Assembly (NCBI GenBank): GCA_015065725.1
Contig: SVPV01000003.1
Coordinates: 1-64,000 of the forward strand
Source of the DNA: Oscillospiraceae bacterium
GTDB lineage: Bacteria; Bacillota; Clostridia; Oscillospirales; Acutalibacteraceae
Length of the DNA stretch: 64,000 nucleotides
Direction of reading: 5' to 3'
Shown here piece by piece: positions 1 through 7,181 of this stretch. The stretch's first letter is position 1, and every line of letters starts with the position of its first letter. The position numbers and the translations under genes are program-made. The notes under the pieces were generated by a model. The model ran no database searches. It saw only the letters and a list, made by a program, of their open reading frames with translations, and was not told the origin of the DNA.

Positions 1-607
1 GAGTTTTACGGACATTAAAATATTGAATAATTGGTTCGCATTCATAATCATACTCAAAATTATGTATCATCCATTCGTGTATTGCTTTTACCTTTTCTTT
101 ATCGGTATTACAGTTAGCACAAATTTCGTCAGCAAGTTCTACAGTCTTTGTATCCCATAAGGTTGCCTGACCACTCGTAAGTGAAACATTATCCTGTTTA
201 TAGACGAAAATATATGCTGATAATAGTAGTGATAAAATTACAAAAAATACCACCAGCACAAATATTTTCGTCAATATAGTATCTTTACCTTTGTTATCGG
301 CGAAAGCGATAAAATACATAAAAATGATAGCAAGTGGAATAAGTGCTAAAAACGGAAATACTCTTCGACAATAAATCGCATAAACAATATTCATACAAGC
401 AATGAGTATCAGCGAAATATAAACCGTCGATCTCATTGCTTTTGAATTTATCTTAATTGTTAAAAACCAAGTAGGTAAGGCTGATAGTAGGTAGAACACC
501 TGTAGAGTGGGAGAGAGAACAAGGAAGTCTCTCAAGTAAAATCCCAATATTAAATTATATGTAAGTGCTATAGCAAAGAAAAAGATTCTTATTTTTGTGA
601 TCTTCAT
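1..607 (-). CDS. Membrane protein with transglutaminase-like domain (C-terminus cut by window edge)
   Basis: The minus-strand reading frame is open from an ATG at 607 to the window edge, giving 202 residues with no stop. GGAGATTT lies just upstream of the ATG and serves as the ribosome binding site. Residues 5-135 hold about five hydrophobic segments (near 7-25, 36-52, 61-80, 84-103 and 113-135). From about residue 155 a soluble part begins whose pattern (ADEIC, then DKEKVKAIHEWMIHNFEYD) looks like the start of a transglutaminase-like (TGc) domain. The expected catalytic Cys-His-Asp would lie beyond the edge, so activity cannot be judged. Such proteins act outside the membrane as peptidases or cross-linkers, but the substrate is unknown. 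The family call is from pattern recognition. Confidence 0.72.
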   Translation of the reverse strand, partial: MKITKIRIFFFAIALTYNLILGFYLRDFLVLSPTLQVFYLLSALPTWFLTIKINSKAMRSTVYISLILIACMNIVYAIYCRRVFPFLALIPLAIIFMYFIAFADNKGKDTILTKIFVLVVFFVILSLLLSAYIFVYKQDNVSLTSGQATLWDTKTVELADEICANCNTDKEKVKAIHEWMIHNFEYDYECEPIIQYFNVRKT

Positions 608-641
608 TTCAAATCTCCTTAACGTAAAAATCGTTGAAACG

Positions 642-681
642 AAAAAGTGGCAGTACAGAACGACTAACTCTGTACTGCCAC
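642..681 (-). terminator. Intrinsic terminator-like hairpin, 13-bp stem
   Basis: The arms 647-659 and 669-681 are perfect reverse complements around a 9-nt loop. On the minus strand the hairpin is followed by five T residues (642-646). It lies between the tRNA-Leu terminator and the start of the membrane transglutaminase-like gene, so it is either a second terminator for the tRNA or an attenuator in that gene's leader. Confidence 0.7.
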
Positions 682-710
682 AAACAAAGGCTTATTTAAC
701 ATCTTTTAAG

Positions 711-758
711 AAAACAATAAACCCGAACGTTTCACCGATTGGTAAAAGGTTCGGGTTT
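711..758 (-). terminator. Intrinsic terminator of tRNA-Leu
   Basis: The arms 719-728 and 749-758 (AAACCCGAAC / GTTCGGGTTT) form a 10-bp stem. It begins 8 nt past the CCA end of the tRNA and is followed on the minus strand by a T-rich tail. There is no T-run on the plus side, so it acts on the tRNA transcript. Confidence 0.8.
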
Positions 759-766
759 GAATGCTT

Positions 767-850
767 TGGTGCAGGGGACGGGACTTGAACCCGCATGTCG
801 TTAAACACTGGTGTCTGAGGCCAGCTTGTCTGCCATTCCAACACCCCTGC
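767..850 (-). tRNA. tRNA-Leu, anticodon CAG
   Basis: The minus strand folds as a class II tRNA. The acceptor GCAGGGG (844-850) pairs with CCCCTGC (771-777), the discriminator is A, and a genomically encoded CCA occupies 767-769. The D-arm has the leucine-type TTGGAATGGCAGACAA pattern. The anticodon loop is CTCAGAC, so the anticodon is CAG (reads CUG). There is a long variable arm and a T-arm with loop TTCAAGT. The base pair at the foot of the anticodon stem (31:39) is a C-A mismatch. It is transcribed away from the sporulation gene at 1002 and is followed by two hairpins. Confidence 0.95.
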
Positions 851-940
851 ATATTTGCTAAATAATGATATAATATTTTTTTCAACAACGAATATTTTAC
901 TTCATTATATTTTAAATGTCAAGAAAAAGTGCTTGTGTTT

Positions 941-969
941 GCATATTTAAACAAACGCCCGAATATTAT
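941..969 (+). promoter_or_regulatory. Possible sigma-E-type promoter for the SipL-like gene
   Basis: GCATATT (941-947) fits the -35 box of the mother-cell sigma-E, and AATATTAT (962-969), 14 nt later, is a weak match to CATACAAT. The downstream gene is a spore morphogenesis protein, which makes sigma-E control likely from family knowledge. The -10 match is only partial. Confidence 0.3.
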
Positions 970-1001
970 TTACTAAAAAATATTTTGGAGTGTGGAAGTT
1001 T

Positions 1002-2528
1002 ATGGAAAATAAAAAATTAACTGCTAATATTACCACAAACGAAGTGATATTTAATCAATCGGCGGAACAGGCAATAGATATTGAATTTACATTGCCGGAT
1101 TATCTTCCCAGTATTAATAGAATATTAAAGTGCAAAGCAGTATCTTATATATCTTCAAAAGGTATTAACGGTTCTAATGTGAATATAGACGGATGTGTTA
1201 CCGTAACTGTAATATATTTAAATGAAGATGATGAGATATACTCATATGAATATCAATATCCGTTCAATAAGGTGATTGATATTAAGGAAAACAATCAAAA
1301 TGTGAAGATTGACTGCACTTGTGAATGTGAGTATATTAATTGCAGGGCGGTAACCGGTCGCAAAATTGATATACACGGTGCTACTTTAATAAATTTAAAG
1401 TGTATTACTCGCAAAACAATTGAAATTTTAAGCGATTTTGACGATGACGATATAGAAATCAAACGAATAGAAGTCCCATCCACAACTCCGATGGGTTACG
1501 GCGAAAAATATTTAATTATTGAGGAAGAAATTGAAATAGGGAAGTCACAACAACCTGTTGTGTCACTGTTAAGATATGAGGGTATACCGATAATCAAAGA
1601 GTATAAGCTTGTTAATGGAAAAATTATTGTTAAGGGTGAAATGTGCATAACTGCATTATATGCAGCTGAGGATAATACCTTGCAGTGCGTGAAAAACACT
1701 ATTCCTTTTAGCCAAATTGTTGAAATTGACGGCGTTAACGATGAATGTGAGTGCGATACCAAAATAACAGTATGTTATTTAGAAATGAAACCAAAAATGT
1801 CACCTGGCGGCGAAATTAGAGTTTTTTCATTAAACGCAAAATTATTAGTATGTGCCGAAGCATATTGTGAGAATAACATTGAGGTTATTACCGATGCTTT
1901 TTCTAAAAAACATAATGTATGTTTAAAAAATAGCAACGTAAATATCGATAAGCTAATTTTAACTATTTCTGAAGATTTCAATTGCAAAAAAAATATAGAG
2001 CTTAACGATGATATTTCGTCTGTAGCGGATATTTGGAGTCGGGTGCAAAGCATTAATTCAAAAATTGATGATAATATACTTTATATAACGGGAGTAGTAT
2101 GTGTTGGAATTATAGCATACGACGCACAACAAACTCCTTGTTATATTGAGAAAAACATTGATTTCGAGTATAAACATCAGTTAGATACTGATAACGAAAA
2201 TATGTACGCTGTACCATGTGTAGAGATTATATCAGCAAATTATACACTTATACCTGAAGGTATTGAGTTAAGGCTTGAGCTTTGTGTTAATGCATCATTG
2301 TATAAAAACAGCAAGATTTGTTTTGTTGATGATTTAGAGATTGATAATTCTAATCTAACGGTTAATAGAAAGTCAGGTGCTATGATTATTTACTTTGCAA
2401 CCTCTGGAGAAAAACTATGGGATATTGCAAAGAAATATTGTGCTGATGTTGAAGAAATCAAACAATTAAACAATATTCAAAATGACGATATTGCTGTTGA
2501 TAAAAAAATCATGATACCTATTTGCTAA
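1002..2528 (+). CDS. SipL-like spore morphogenesis protein (SPOCS/DUF3794 repeats plus LysM)
   Basis: A 508-aa protein. It carries repeated all-beta SPOCS (DUF3794) modules over most of its length, including the typical IEFTLPDYLPSINRILK start of the first repeat. A C-terminal LysM module (about residues 460-506) holds the GEKLWDIAKKY and DKKIMIPI patterns. In Clostridioides difficile the SPOCS-LysM protein SipL binds SpoIVA and recruits the coat around the forespore from the mother cell. I place the start at the ATG at 1002 (GGAG at 987-990) rather than the in-frame GTG at 990, which would fall on that ribosome binding site. It is monocistronic, ending in a terminator. Confidence is high for the domain architecture and moderate for orthology to SipL. 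Confidence 0.85.
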   Translation: MENKKLTANITTNEVIFNQSAEQAIDIEFTLPDYLPSINRILKCKAVSYISSKGINGSNVNIDGCVTVTVIYLNEDDEIYSYEYQYPFNKVIDIKENNQNVKIDCTCECEYINCRAVTGRKIDIHGATLINLKCITRKTIEILSDFDDDDIEIKRIEVPSTTPMGYGEKYLIIEEEIEIGKSQQPVVSLLRYEGIPIIKEYKLVNGKIIVKGEMCITALYAAEDNTLQCVKNTIPFSQIVEIDGVNDECECDTKITVCYLEMKPKMSPGGEIRVFSLNAKLLVCAEAYCENNIEVITDAFSKKHNVCLKNSNVNIDKLILTISEDFNCKKNIELNDDISSVADIWSRVQSINSKIDDNILYITGVVCVGIIAYDAQQTPCYIEKNIDFEYKHQLDTDNENMYAVPCVEIISANYTLIPEGIELRLELCVNASLYKNSKICFVDDLEIDNSNLTVNRKSGAMIIYFATSGEKLWDIAKKYCADVEEIKQLNNIQNDDIAVDKKIMIPIC

Positions 2529-2540
2529 TATTTAAAATAA

Positions 2541-2575
2541 TAAAGGTCCTGTGTTTTAGCAGGACCTTTATTGCT
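2541..2575 (+). terminator. Terminator of the SipL-like gene
   Basis: TAAAGGTCCTG (2541-2551) and CAGGACCTTTA (2560-2570) form an 11-bp stem with an 8-nt loop, followed by a T-containing tail, 12 nt after the stop codon. Confidence 0.8.
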
Positions 2576-2592
2576 TTGTTATTTAAAATATG

Positions 2593-2620
2593 TTGATTAT
2601 TTGTCGTTTTGTGTTAAAAT
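2593..2620 (+). promoter_or_regulatory. Sigma-A-like promoter of the DUF2156-GNAT pair
   Basis: TTGATT (2593-2598), a 16-nt spacer and TAAAAT (2615-2620), preceded by TGT as an extended -10. It lies 36 nt upstream of the first start codon. Confidence 0.5.
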
Positions 2621-2656
2621 AACTAATGGTTATTTTTTGCGAAAGGAAATTATAAA

Positions 2657-3547
2657 TTGACAGAAATTACTCTTGAAAATCGTGGAATTATAAACAGTTA
2701 TCTTGCAAATAATGGTGAATTTTCCTGTGAAAATTCCTTTGTAAATCTACTTGTATGGCAAAAATCATATCATAATTGCTATAAAATATATGATGATTGC
2801 TTTTTACTCTATTCAAAATCTAACGGCAAAAAACTATACCGTTTACCGTTATGTGACGATTTTATAAAAGGATTTAAAAATATAATCGAGCATAATGATG
2901 GCAAGCTGCCGTTTATTTGGGCACAGGATGGCGAGCGTTTTGAAACCTTTAAAAAACTCTACGGTGATAAATACGATTTTTTTGAAATTAGAGATGCGTT
3001 TGATTATATCTATAACAGTAAAGATTTAGCCGAACTTTCGGGCAAAAAATATCATTCTAAAAGAAATCATATTTCTGCATTTTCAAAAAAATATGATTGG
3101 CAATATAAAACCATTACCAACGAGCTTAAGGACAAGGTACTGGCGTGTGCTGATAAATGGTACAAAGAAAACGAGGACAGGCTTGATAAGTATATGCTTG
3201 TTGAGCGTGAGGGTATTAGCACAATAATTAACAATATGGATCTTTTAGATGCAAAAGGCGGAGCTATTATTGTAAATGATGAAGTTGTTGCTTTTACACT
3301 TGGCTCTCCTATAAATGATTTTGTTTTTGATGTTCATATAGAAAAGGCACTTTCAAAATATTCTGAAGCTTATACGGTTATTAATCGTGAATTTGTAAAG
3401 AATGAGCTATTTGAATATAAATATATTAATCGTGAAGATGATATGGGACTTATGGGATTACGCAAAGCAAAACTTTCATATAAACCTGAAATTTTGCTTA
3501 AGAAATACCGTTGTGTGCCAAAAGGTGAAGCGGATGAAGAATATTAA
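2657..3547 (+). CDS. DUF2156 (phosphatidylglycerol lysyltransferase-like) domain protein
   Basis: A 296-aa soluble protein starting at TTG 2657, with GAAAGGAAAT seven bases upstream. It resembles the DUF2156 family, which has the tandem GNAT fold seen in the C-terminal half of MprF. Family-like patterns are KKYHSKRNHISAF (near residue 128), GGAIIVNDEVVAFTLG, FDVHIEKA and YINREDDMGLMGLRKAK towards the end. Unlike MprF it has no membrane domain, so lipid lysinylation cannot be assumed; an aminoacyl or acyl transfer is plausible. It overlaps the following GNAT gene by 14 nt, indicating translational coupling. The substrate is unknown. Confidence 0.8.
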   Translation: MTEITLENRGIINSYLANNGEFSCENSFVNLLVWQKSYHNCYKIYDDCFLLYSKSNGKKLYRLPLCDDFIKGFKNIIEHNDGKLPFIWAQDGERFETFKKLYGDKYDFFEIRDAFDYIYNSKDLAELSGKKYHSKRNHISAFSKKYDWQYKTITNELKDKVLACADKWYKENEDRLDKYMLVEREGISTIINNMDLLDAKGGAIIVNDEVVAFTLGSPINDFVFDVHIEKALSKYSEAYTVINREFVKNELFEYKYINREDDMGLMGLRKAKLSYKPEILLKKYRCVPKGEADEEY

Positions 3548-4043
3548 GGAACAATGCTGTAAAATTTACTCTGATGCATTTGGCGAGGATGATTTTGCAA
3601 TCGAACTGTTTGATAAGTGCTTTAAGCACTGTAGATACGAAATTGTTAACGACCAAGTAGTATCAATCTTATTTTTACTGCCATGTGATGTGTTTGTTGA
3701 TAATAAAAGCATATCTTCAAAATATGTGTTTGCTGTATCTACAAAGAAAGAATATAGAAATAAAGGTTACGCCGCAAAGCTTTTAAATTCTGTTAAGGAT
3801 GAATGTTTACTGTTTTTAAAACCTTCAAATAGTGTTCTAGTTGATTTTTATAAAAAACTAGGGTATAACACTTTCAAGGCAAAATACAGTGGGGCAGGGG
3901 AAAAGCATGTAGTTTTAAGCGATGACTTTTTTAATTTAGCCAAATATTACGGTAGATTTGATTTAAATGAATATACAGCAATGTATTATTATAAAACACC
4001 AATTAATTTAAACGGACTTAATTTTCCGTATGTTATGGAATAG
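3534..4043 (+). CDS. GNAT-family N-acetyltransferase
   Basis: A 169-aa protein. The acetyl-CoA binding motif A is visible as AVSTKKEYRNKGYAAKLL (RNKGYA fits R/Q-x-x-G-x-G/A). It is followed by VDFYKKLGY, the usual motif B ending of GNAT enzymes. I start it at ATG 3534 (AAAGGTG six bases upstream) rather than at an in-frame ATG at 3402 deep inside the previous gene. It is coupled to the DUF2156 gene by a 14-nt overlap and ends at a strong terminator. The two transferases may act on the same kind of substrate, but nothing in the sequence identifies it. Confidence 0.8.
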   Translation: MKNIKEQCCKIYSDAFGEDDFAIELFDKCFKHCRYEIVNDQVVSILFLLPCDVFVDNKSISSKYVFAVSTKKEYRNKGYAAKLLNSVKDECLLFLKPSNSVLVDFYKKLGYNTFKAKYSGAGEKHVVLSDDFFNLAKYYGRFDLNEYTAMYYYKTPINLNGLNFPYVME

Positions 4044-4052
4044 AATAATATT

Positions 4053-4097
4053 AAACGCATTTTATGTTTTGAGATATTTACATAAAATGCGTTTTTT
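4053..4097 (+). terminator. Terminator after the GNAT gene
   Basis: AAACGCATTTTATGT (4053-4067) pairs perfectly with ACATAAAATGCGTTT (4080-4094), a 15-bp stem with a 12-nt loop, then a T-rich tail. It closes the DUF2156-GNAT unit. Confidence 0.85.
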
Positions 4098-4114
4098 ATA
4101 TTTTTAGGTCTTCA

Positions 4115-4163
4115 CCACAATATATATTGGTTTACATAAGGCGTTTATCAATAGATATAGTTG
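4115..4163. promoter_or_regulatory. Pair of imperfect NrdR-box-like palindromes
   Basis: CCACAATATATATTGG (4115-4130) agrees with the NrdR box ACACWATATWTWGTGT at 13 of 16 positions. TCAATAGATATAGTTG (4148-4163) agrees at 11 of 16 and starts 33 bp later. AT-rich DNA yields such matches easily, so this is weak evidence on its own. Confidence 0.25.
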
Positions 4164-4380
4164 GTTTACATAATAAGTTTACATAATATTTTTTAATAAC
4201 AAAATAGAGGTTGACATAATATAAAAAATAGTGTATAAATAATAATGTAACATATTATTAATTAAATTCACAACTGCTCTAATCATTGATTTTATTATTG
4301 CGGTTGATTTTTTTACTCTAATTTTAGTTTACATAATTTTAATTTTCCACAAGATATTGTGTTTCAAAATATTGTAAACC
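4129..4380 (-). repeat. Cluster of XerD-arm (half-dif) motifs upstream of spoIIM-xerD
   Basis: Read on the minus strand, the 11-mer TTATGTAAACY occurs at 4129-4139, 4163-4173, 4176-4186 and 4326-4336, with a one-mismatch copy at 4209-4219 (GGTTGACATAA on the plus strand). An imperfect copy in the opposite orientation is at 4370-4380 (TATTGTAAACC). The B. subtilis dif site ends in TTATGTAAACT, its XerD-binding arm, so two copies are identical to it and two differ only in the last base. At the 6-bp spacing of dif, no sequence resembling the XerC arm (ACTTCCTAKAA) is present beside any copy. The copy at 4209 overlaps the -35 box of a promoter. The motif match is seen directly; XerD binding is inferred. 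Confidence 0.7.
4211..4239 (+). promoter_or_regulatory. Sigma-A promoter in the spoIIM upstream region
   Basis: A consensus TTGACA (4211-4216), a 17-nt spacer and TATAAA (4234-4239). Transcription would start near 4246, giving a roughly 210-nt leader before spoIIM. The -35 hexamer is embedded in one of the XerD-arm-like motifs. Confidence 0.6.
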
Positions 4381-4393
4381 ATTTATATAGAAA
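4347..4393. promoter_or_regulatory. Second NrdR-box-like palindrome pair
   Basis: CCACAAGATATTGTGT (4347-4362) matches the NrdR box at 14 of 16 positions. A weak partner, ACCATTTATATAGAAA (10 of 16), begins exactly 31 bp later at 4378. Known NrdR sites are paired about three helical turns apart. No ribonucleotide reductase gene is nearby, so the role is unclear. Confidence 0.3.
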
Positions 4394-4405
4394 TTCCTTT
4401 TATGT

Positions 4406-4434
4406 TCATATCTTGTCCTATTTTTGCATATGCT
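4406..4434 (+). promoter_or_regulatory. Candidate sigma-E promoter of spoIIM
   Basis: TCATATC (4406-4412), then 14 nt, then CATATGCT (4427-4434), resembles the sigma-E pattern (ATATT-type -35, CATACAAT -10). It would start transcription a few bases before the ribosome binding site of spoIIM. In B. subtilis spoIIM is expressed in the mother cell under sigma-E, which supports the reading. Confidence 0.4.
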
Positions 4435-4458
4435 TTTACAGAATAGGAGTTGTTAGAT

Positions 4459-5091
4459 ATGAAAAGAAGCAGAGTCTTAAGTTTAAACAAATCAGGATTT
4501 ACAAATTATTTATACAAAAATAGAATTTTACTTTTATTGGCATTGTTTTTTGCCTTGGGTATTATTTTCGGTGTTACATTACTTCAAAAAAGCGATGTGA
4601 CAAGCAGTATTTCTAAAGTTTTATTTGAAAGATATCTTTCAAATAGAGCTAACCCTTTGTTTATACATATATTTTTTAAATATTTGCTATCTTCGGTTGT
4701 TTTACTGTTTTTAATTTATATTTCCGGTACTTCGTTTATTGGGGTTGTTCTTTCACCGTTTATGATGCTTGGCATTGGGTATTTTTTGGGTGGATTTTTA
4801 GGATATGTCTATCACTTACATTCAATTAAGGGTATAGCGTTTAATGCAATTATGATTATACCCGCATCAATATTTTTAATTATCGCTTTTTTACTATCAG
4901 CAAAGGATGCACTAAATTTTTCTTATGAATTATTAAAACTAACGTTTAACAGCGGTTATTGTTCGGGAAATATTTTTGAATTATTTAAAGGTTACTGCAG
5001 AAGATATCTTTTATTTTTAATATTACCTATTGTTTCGGCTATTATTGATGCTTTATTTTCTATAACAGTTTTAAAGTTTTTTGATTTTTGA
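4459..5091 (+). CDS. spoIIM: Stage II sporulation protein M
   Basis: A 210-aa integral membrane protein of the usual SpoIIM length. It has a basic cytoplasmic N-terminus (residues 1-21) and hydrophobic segments near 22-42, 74-97, 98-118, 126-148 and 183-206. SpoIIM works with SpoIID and SpoIIP in the engulfment machine that remodels septal peptidoglycan. I start at ATG 4459 (AGGAG at 4445-4449, 9-nt spacer); an in-frame TTG at 4450 is too close to that site. Its position directly before xerD matches the B. subtilis neighbourhood (spoIIM-fur-xerD), which strengthens the call. Family recognition rests on length, topology and synteny. Confidence 0.88.
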   Translation: MKRSRVLSLNKSGFTNYLYKNRILLLLALFFALGIIFGVTLLQKSDVTSSISKVLFERYLSNRANPLFIHIFFKYLLSSVVLLFLIYISGTSFIGVVLSPFMMLGIGYFLGGFLGYVYHLHSIKGIAFNAIMIIPASIFLIIAFLLSAKDALNFSYELLKLTFNSGYCSGNIFELFKGYCRRYLLFLILPIVSAIIDALFSITVLKFFDF

Positions 5092-5118
5092 TTATTAACT
5101 TTTGAAAGGTGGTGCCGT

Positions 5119-6003
5119 ATGGAACAATGTATTCATTCTTTTAGAGATTATTTGATTATTGAGAAAAAATCTGCTAAAAATACAACTGACGCTTACATAA
5201 GAGATATTTTACAATTTTATAATTACTGCGTTTCAAACGGTACTAACGATTTTCTTAAGGTTGATACAGATTTTATATACAAATATTTAGAGTTTTTAGC
5301 TTTTACAGGAAAATCGGCTTCTACCTGTTCTCGCATAATCGCTTCACTACGGGCTTTTTATAAACACCTAGTATCTATAAAACTTATAGAAAAAAATCCG
5401 CTTAGCGGTATAAAACAAGCAAAATCTGAACAAAAATTACCGTCAATACTTGACCAAAAGGAAGTTTTAGCATTACTTTCACAACCGAAGGGTAACGACT
5501 ATAAAAGTATACGCGATAAAGCCATGCTTGAGCTTTTGTATGCGACAGGAATTAAGGTATCAGAGCTTATTTCAATTAAGGTTAGTGATATTAATCTGCA
5601 AATAGGTTTTTTAAATCTTTCAGGTAAAAACGAGCGTATTATTCCAATATATCCAAACGCGGTTAAAAGTATTGCTAATTACATAAATAATGTGCGTCCA
5701 ATAATCGTTTCGGATGATGAGGTTGATAATCTGTTTACCAATATGAACGGACAACCAATAACCCGTCAGGGCTTTTGGAAGCTTATAAAACAGTATGCTA
5801 AAGATGCAAAAATTAAAAAAGAGATAACTCCCCATACACTTAGGCATTCCTTTGCGGCACATCTGCTCGAAAACGGTGCACAGCTTGGTGATATTAAAGA
5901 AATGCTTGGCCACGCCGATATTTCTTCAACACAGGTTTATGCACAGATAATTAAAAATAAATACACCATAAATTACGCTAAATTTCATCCGCTTGCAAAA
6001 TAA
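5119..6003 (+). CDS. xerD: Tyrosine recombinase XerD (Lys in place of catalytic Arg I)
   Basis: A 294-aa protein with an N-terminal SAM-like core-binding domain (1-100) and a C-terminal catalytic domain. With XerC it normally resolves chromosome dimers at dif. In B. subtilis XerD alone also binds half-dif-like sites and unloads SMC at the terminus. Visible active-site residues are the beta-hairpin Lys170 (SGKNERIIPI), His239 and Arg242 (TPHTLRHSF), His265 (LGHAD) and nucleophile Tyr274 (STQVYAQI). The first catalytic Arg, in the ATGLRVSEL motif of E. coli XerD, is Lys146 here (ATGIKVSEL, codon AAG at 5554-5556). The start is ATG 5119 after AAAGGTGGTG. It follows spoIIM by 27 nt. Confidence 0.9.
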   Translation: MEQCIHSFRDYLIIEKKSAKNTTDAYIRDILQFYNYCVSNGTNDFLKVDTDFIYKYLEFLAFTGKSASTCSRIIASLRAFYKHLVSIKLIEKNPLSGIKQAKSEQKLPSILDQKEVLALLSQPKGNDYKSIRDKAMLELLYATGIKVSELISIKVSDINLQIGFLNLSGKNERIIPIYPNAVKSIANYINNVRPIIVSDDEVDNLFTNMNGQPITRQGFWKLIKQYAKDAKIKKEITPHTLRHSFAAHLLENGAQLGDIKEMLGHADISSTQVYAQIIKNKYTINYAKFHPLAK

Positions 6004-6048
6004 AAACCCGAGGAAGACAATTGATCTGTCCACTCGGGTTTAATTATT
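6004..6048. terminator. Bidirectional terminator between xerD and nrdR
   Basis: AAACCCGAG (6004-6012) pairs with CTCGGGTTT (6033-6041), with further pairing inside. T-rich tracts lie on both sides, so it can end xerD on the plus strand and nrdR on the minus strand. Confidence 0.85.
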
Positions 6049-6079
6049 TTAACTTAAATAGATAAGGATAGGAAATAGG

Positions 6080-6532
6080 TTATCCTTTTAAAAGCTTGTT
6101 AAGCTCGTCCATAAAGGTATTAATATCCTTGAATTGCCTATAAACCGATGCAAAACGAACATAAGCTACTTCATCAATTGATTTTAATTTTTCCATAACT
6201 AACTCACCGATTTTTTCGCTTTGTACTTCGCGGTCCAAAGAATTTTGTATTATGGACTCAATCTCATCAATAAGTTTCTCAAGTGTAGGCAACGAAACAG
6301 GACGTTTTTCACAGGCACGCATAAGACCGTTTAACAATTTATCACGGTTAAAGGTTTCACGTGACCTATCTTTTTTAATAACGATTATGGGCAGGCTTTC
6401 AATCATTTCATAGGTGGTAAAACGTTTAGCACATTCAAGACATTCACGTCTTCTGCGTATTTTTTCACCATCTTCTGCAGGGCGTGAATCAATTACTTTA
6501 CTTTCTTCAAATCCACAAAAAGGACATCTCAT
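6080..6532 (-). CDS. nrdR: Transcriptional regulator NrdR
   Basis: A 150-aa protein of standard length. The N-terminal zinc ribbon uses Cys3, Cys6, Cys31 and Cys34 (CPFC and CLEC), followed by the RFTTYE motif. An ATP-cone (about 47-137) senses (d)ATP. NrdR represses ribonucleotide reductase operons by binding paired 16-bp boxes. It is the last gene of the tsaE-tsaB-rpiB-upp-nrdR string, with AAGGTGG upstream of its ATG. No nrd gene lies in the window, though NrdR-box-like palindromes are seen near 4115 and 4347. Confidence 0.95.
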   Translation of the reverse strand: MRCPFCGFEESKVIDSRPAEDGEKIRRRRECLECAKRFTTYEMIESLPIIVIKKDRSRETFNRDKLLNGLMRACEKRPVSLPTLEKLIDEIESIIQNSLDREVQSEKIGELVMEKLKSIDEVAYVRFASVYRQFKDINTFMDELNKLLKG

Positions 6533-6544
6533 ATTGCTACCACC

Positions 6545-7177
6545 TTATTTAGTTCCGAAAATACGGTCACCAGCGTCACCAAGACCAGGTAAAATGTAGC
6601 AATGGTCATTAAGACAATCGTCAAGACCGGCACAATATACAGGAACATCGGGGTGAGCTTCGGTAAATGCTTTAATGCCTTCAGGTGCAGCAATGATGCA
6701 CATAAACTTAATCCTTTTTGGATTAAATTCCTTTATTTTTGTTACAGCATCAATCGCACTGCCACCTGTAGCGAGCATAGGGTCAAGTACAAATACATCG
6801 CGAGAATCAAGATCAGCAGGGAGCTTGCAGTAATAATCTACAGGCTGATGTGTTTCGGGGTCGCGGTACATACCGATATGACCAACCTTTGCGGCAGGTA
6901 TTAAATTTAAAACGCCGTCAACCATACCAAGACCTGCACGAAGTATCGGCACAAATGCCATTTTTCTTCCTGATAAAACCTTGGTTTTCGCTGTCATCAT
7001 AGGGGTTTTTGTTTCTACTTCTTCAAGTGGTAAATCTCTTGTTGATTCATAGCACATAAGCATAGCAATTTCACTGATTAACTCACGAAATTGCTTAGAG
7101 CCTGTCTTTTCATCACGCAAAATTGTAAGTTTGTGTTGTATTAGCGGATGGTCCATCACAAAAACATTTTTTTCCAT
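6545..7177 (-). CDS. upp: Uracil phosphoribosyltransferase
   Basis: A 210-aa cytosolic enzyme that makes UMP from uracil and PRPP (pyrimidine salvage). The PRPP loop DPMLATGGS is at 132-140, and the [11 protein letters not shown] segment and the C-terminal uracil-binding [13 protein letters not shown] are intact. I start at ATG 7177, since AAAGAGGGA lies a good distance upstream; an earlier in-frame start at 7204 would overlap rpiB. It lies 4 nt after the rpiB stop, so the two are co-transcribed. Confidence 0.95.
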   Translation of the reverse strand: MEKNVFVMDHPLIQHKLTILRDEKTGSKQFRELISEIAMLMCYESTRDLPLEEVETKTPMMTAKTKVLSGRKMAFVPILRAGLGMVDGVLNLIPAAKVGHIGMYRDPETHQPVDYYCKLPADLDSRDVFVLDPMLATGGSAIDAVTKIKEFNPKRIKFMCIIAAPEGIKAFTEAHPDVPVYCAGLDDCLNDHCYILPGLGDAGDRIFGTK

Positions 7178-7181
7178 ATTA

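Noticed and set aside
3402..3533. Longer GNAT protein beginning inside the DUF2156 gene
   Set aside because: ATG 3534 has its own ribosome binding site, and the upstream residues do not belong to the GNAT fold.
4129..4190. A complete dif site at the xerD locus
   Set aside because: Only the XerD arm is present; the sequence six bases away from each copy matches the XerC arm at about 4 of 11 positions or fewer, which is background.
4326..4380. BirA-type operator (GGTTTACA / TGTAAACC inverted repeat)
   Set aside because: The arms are too far apart and oriented outward relative to BirA sites, and no biotin gene is near.
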